NCBI RefSeq assembly: GCF_008831285.2
Contig: NC_045149.1
Coordinates: 21,095,035-21,159,034, forward strand
From: Nymphaea colorata
Taxonomy: Eukaryota > Streptophyta > Magnoliopsida > Nymphaeales > Nymphaeaceae
Length of the DNA: 64,000 nt
Direction of reading: 5' to 3'
Shown here: piece by piece, positions 60,101 through 64,000 of the stretch
How positions within the stretch are numbered: position 1 is the first letter of the stretch
Layout: each line of letters begins with the position of its first letter
Position numbers and translations under genes: made by a program
Notes under the pieces: generated by a model
Databases searched by the model: none
What the model saw: only the letters and a program-made list of their open reading frames with translations
What the model was told of the DNA's origin: nothing

Positions 60101-62532
60101 GCTGATAAGCCAAAATGTCCTGCATAAATGGGCAGAGCACAGTGCAATTGATCACAAGCAAGATCCAACTCAAGGCCATAGGTCTTGCTGCCTATGCTAC
60201 CTGCATCCTGCTGCACTGACATGCAACTAGAGTGGACAAGAACTGGTGCTCTCTGCTGACTACCAGCCAAACTCTTTCTTTCAACTTGTCTACTCAACTG
60301 TTGCACCAGCGACCGCTTGATAACACTCATCAATCCTACTAATGGCTAAGATGCCATGGCTGCCATCATTTAATCAGCTGAGACTCATTAACTCTTGACT
60401 GATATTCATTTATTTGTGCTCAAAGAAGCAAGTGCTTAGGAGGGTACAATTGCTTCAGCAGTTTCTAAACATATATAACCCATTCAGAACACAACCAAGT
60501 TCAGGAACTCCAGCACTCTTGCTGTGCTTAAACCAAGGAAATCATGATCTTGGTCGCATTTCATGAAGTACCCAATCATGTATGTTTCCTTCTCTTCCAA
60601 CCTGATATGTAAACGTACCATACAAAAAACTGGGTCGTCCTTGAATCAGGGTGAACCTGTCTGTTCTGCATTTGCTCATCTAAGTGTAAACAAAAGGCTA
60701 ACTTAAAAGCAGTACAAAGATTTCCAAACTAACAGGAATAGAAATAACAAAATTCGACTATTAAGAGTCCTACTTAGAGTATCTGCCCATACAGAACTGT
60801 ACTGTAACAGTCATTTGCCCATACATTCTTTATTTTCCCATTTATTACCTTTTCTTCTTCTTCAATCACCTTTGTCTCATTTATTCTTAACTTGCTTTTG
60901 TACCTCAAAAGAAACAGCGCGCTCAGGCCCAGCTTTTCCAATTCCAGGCAAATAAAGAAGAGATTTTTGGGGAACAGGAGAAGACCACTAAAACTTTCAG
61001 GTTTCCCCAAGGAGTCTGCCAGAGTGCTCAGTGTTCTTGTTACTCGCTCTGTGCATTCAAGCGACTGTTCTGTCAACGGATCGTTACTGTGTGCCTTGTT
61101 TGAACTATGGAAAAGGCAACCTTGGGAAGACTAGAGAAGCAGCACTCATGAATCAATAATTGAGGCAAGCACGTGTGGTCTAAGCTACAGCCCCTCTCAA
61201 ACCGGCATGCAGATGTCACTGTTCACATGGAATGATACTCAAATTGGGTGCATAAATGGCAGCCTGCCCACATTTTCTTGTCCATGATTTTATCTCAAGA
61301 AAACTGCAACAGGTGAAAATACAAGTAGTTTCAACAAGTTACTAAGTTGCTGATGAACTATAACAGTTTTTCATTTGGTTGTCTTTATAGAAATTACAAG
61401 TAGTTTCAACTAGTTACCAAGTTTCTCAACTATAACAGCCTTTCATTTGGTTATCATTAGAGAAATTACGGGCTGTTTCAAGTAGTAATTGCCAAGTTGC
61501 TCAACCATAAGGGTCTGTCTTTAATTTGGTCGTCCTTATAATCCCACCGGTGCAGTACTCACATTTTGAGTTGAATACGACGCGCCTAAGTTGTTGGGCA
61601 GCACAACTGGCTGCTAACTCGATCTTAATTCGGGTTACCATCCTTGATCCTAGTTCTTATACTTGCTTTCAGCTTGTTCGCTCTTTCATTTGACCAATTT
61701 TGAGCGAGTTGGAGGCTAATAATCTAATGGAAGAAGGCCTCAAAGACCCCCCATTCCTCCTACCTCTAGGGTTCTTGGCTCGTGAGGACTTTGGTGTGGT
61801 ACGGTACAGCCACCAGATAGAGTGTTTATCACACCTTTTATAGCTCTGAAGTAGTAACTAATCATCCCTTATGAATGGATGATAGCGCTGCTTACTTTTG
61901 ACGATGTTCAAAATGTTCACTTGAATCCATCTTATCTTCAAGATTTTTTCAATGATAGAAGAAAACAAATGCCTACTGGCACTTCTGCAACTATATATAA
62001 CTCCATTAAATGAAGACCCTTCAAATCCCAATCTACATTTTGCAGATGCCGCATTTAATTTTTATGCGGGAAATCTAGTTGTTACATCTATCGTGGGGAA
62101 TTAATCCACTTTGGCAGTTCTTGCTTATAAGAAATGAGTTTTTGAAACAATATGAACTTAAGAAGGAATTGGATAAGAATACTGTGTAGTTGAAACAAAT
62201 ATATTAATGTTCAGAACACCATGTTCTTGTTTCAGGAAGCATAATACGACTATGGATGTCGTTTGTACATCAACCTCCAAACATTGGACATAAGCACACC
62301 ATATTATTGGATAAAAAAAACATGGCATCCTTGAAAGATGTTTTTGGAACATTGGGTTCCAAGAACACAATGTTTTTCTTATCAAACACTTTATATAGGA
62401 TTTCAAAGATATAATCCGGTCTTCCCTTTTACTTTGCATACAAGGGAAGCTTCACAGTTAATTCTTGTAAACCAGAAGCATAATTATAACAAGAAACCAA
62501 AAATATGTATCTTTTTCTTAACCTAAAAAGAA

Positions 62533-63024
62533 TCAACATACAAGGCCTGCAAGGAAAAGCAGCGGACCAAGATTTGCTTCAGTACTTAAGATATCGATTC
62601 CTTTGAACTAACTCAAAAAATATTCACATGCCCGGTTTTGCACGAGTGCATGGCTTCTTGCTTTCTCTTTTCTTTTCCTTTTCTCCTTTTCCCCTTTTCT
62701 TTTTTGGCTTTAGTGATACACACGCAGGATGAGGCTGATAACACAGCTTTCTTACCAGTTGGTAAAAGGTGGCACGTTGCAAAGTGCCATTCTCCATGGA
62801 CAAGGAAAACATTCTGAAATCAGAGCTGTGGAAAGTTTAAATTTCAACTGCTTATAAAGCCCCCCCCCCCCCCCCCAGACAAGAGGATTAAATATTAAGA
62901 TTCCTCTTTGAAAGGGAACAAGAAAGACCTTGTTTTGGCTTGGTGGCAAAAAAAAGTTAACTCGGACCCTAAAAGAATCAAGATGAGCAATCCCAACATG
63001 TAATCTAGATCAGATTGGGCCTCT
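62533..63024. repeat. 490-bp segment present only in copy B
   Basis: Copy A passes straight from cctaaaaagaat to cttgtgaccattgg (about 32190-32202), while B has about 490 bp between the same words. Either B gained it or A lost it. It holds a C17 run at 62860-62876 and a T/C-rich patch at 62655-62705. No clear target duplication or terminal repeat was found. Confidence 0.65.
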
Positions 63025-63217
63025 TCTTGTGACCATTGGTCTGTTTATGCCCCCATAATTGATAGAGGAAGTGGAGACAATGTCCTTTATTTTATTTTTT
63101 TTAAAAGAGTGAGTGGTTTTCCACCGCTTTAAGAGACGCTACTGCCCTTTCCCTGTGCCCACTATCCCTAAGGTTCATAGAACTTGCTTTGGGACCTATT
63201 ACAGTACAGATGAAGAG

Positions 63218-64000
63218 TGTATAAGTAAACCGCCTTGCCGCCTAGTGTGCTACAACCGTCAGGGTGAGACTGTCCTTTTACTCGTAAGTTCCAAACCAAT
63301 GTTTGACAATATTAGTCATCCAAAAGAAAAGCTAGTTGAATCCGTATAAAGTGGTAAAACATTTGTTCTCAAGAATAGATTTGGTAAAGCATTTAATAAG
63401 ATAGGAGAATCATATTTTGGGACAATTTAACTGTCACTTCCCACAATGTATGTAAGATCTTCATATTGACCCTAACGACCTTGAAGTTGCTTGTATATGT
63501 ATATATATATATATATATACATAAACATTTGTGGCATCTATATAGTTTGGTTTTCATAGAACAAAGGAGTAGACGCATTGTGATTGAGTATAATTCTCTC
63601 TCGAAGTGGCATATTGACAATTCATAGAAAATGTATATCTTATACAAACCCAATCATCTTGAACATAAGTGAGAGGATGTTATCACTGAAATTTAACTAA
63701 ATATATATCTGTCATCATTATTTATCATTTGCCACGGATTTGAATATATTACAGAAACAAACTTGATTTTCCGGCATCAAAATTTGGTGATAAATGAGCC
63801 GTTGCTTATTTTGATTGCTGATAAAACACCAATATACTTAGATATATATCTAACTTCAAAAATTTTAACTACTAAATCATCCATGTGTGAGTTAAGCACA
63901 GGAATATACTTAAAGGAAAAAGAAACTAAAAACATGTAGGACCTTCTAAACATCTGTTCGTATGAGGTTGCGTAGGCTGAGAATTATAAGAGATTACGGG
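63218..64000. other. Right edge of the window, nothing recognised
   Basis: AT-rich DNA with an (AT)n run at about 63499-63519. No coding frame of note on either strand. Confidence 0.5.

Larger units (their letters stand above)
56789..63217 (+). repeat. Copy B of the 6-kb direct segmental duplication
   Basis: It is collinear with 26185-32385 in the same orientation. It differs by a much shorter AT run (56813-56833), by extra DNA at 57677-57965 and 62533-63024, and by loss of about 400 bp near 61810-61850. The two copies share the tRNA-like stretch, the MITE-like insertion and the GC-rich segment. No recognisable protein gene is present. The B-only 490-bp insert contains a run of 17 C. Confidence 0.9.

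Noticed and set aside
1-64000. CRISPR arrays, operons, riboswitches or ribosome binding sites
   Set aside because: The window is plant nuclear DNA with spliced genes. No regularly spaced repeats of the CRISPR kind were seen, and bacterial features are not expected.

Overview
The window is nuclear DNA of a flowering plant. The evidence is GT-AG introns, plant-only gene families (CSLD cellulose synthase-like, XTH, a plastid-type DUF760 protein), Ty1-copia remnants with plant-type primer sites, MITE-like elements and AT-rich intergenic DNA. I cannot place the species or order from the sequence alone.

Layout. 282-4715 (+): a complete three-exon CSLD gene encoding 1,147 residues. 4.7-12.4 kb: intergenic DNA with a copia 5' end (about 7.38-8.04 kb), a GC-rich repeat and microsatellites. 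12,527-15,619 (+): a four-exon xyloglucan endotransglucosylase/hydrolase (XTH) gene, 343 residues. 20,494-25,287 (-): a three-exon DUF760 gene (UV-B-induced protein At3g17800 type), 409 residues, with a 774-bp hAT-like MITE and its 8-bp target duplication in intron 2. 35,471-42,604 (-): a fourteen-exon PESCADILLO (PES) ribosome-biogenesis gene, 615 residues, probably with an extra upstream leader exon near 44.5-44.8 kb. 45,866-49,326 (+): a decayed CDT2 (DTL) WD40 gene with missing exons, a broken splice acceptor and frameshifts. 52,291-52,633 (-): a broken nuclear copy of plastid ribosomal protein S17, abutting a degenerate copia element at 52,634-56,351.

The largest structure is a direct duplication of about 6.2-6.4 kb (26,185-32,385 and 56,789-63,217), starts about 30.6 kb apart. 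It carries no gene that I recognise and seems to be mostly repeat-derived; the copies differ by several insertions and deletions. A long inverted repeat (35,077-35,215) lies about 260 bp past the PES stop codon and could fold into a miRNA-like or foldback hairpin.

The intact genes are unrelated housekeeping or cell-wall genes and form no operon or cluster. CSLD and XTH both act on cell-wall polysaccharides, but 8 kb of repeats separates them and I see no sign of a joint unit. I found no CRISPR array, rRNA gene or intact tRNA gene. No clearly new molecular system is visible; the best leads are the hairpin, the duplicated block and the GC-rich element around the presumed PES leader exon.
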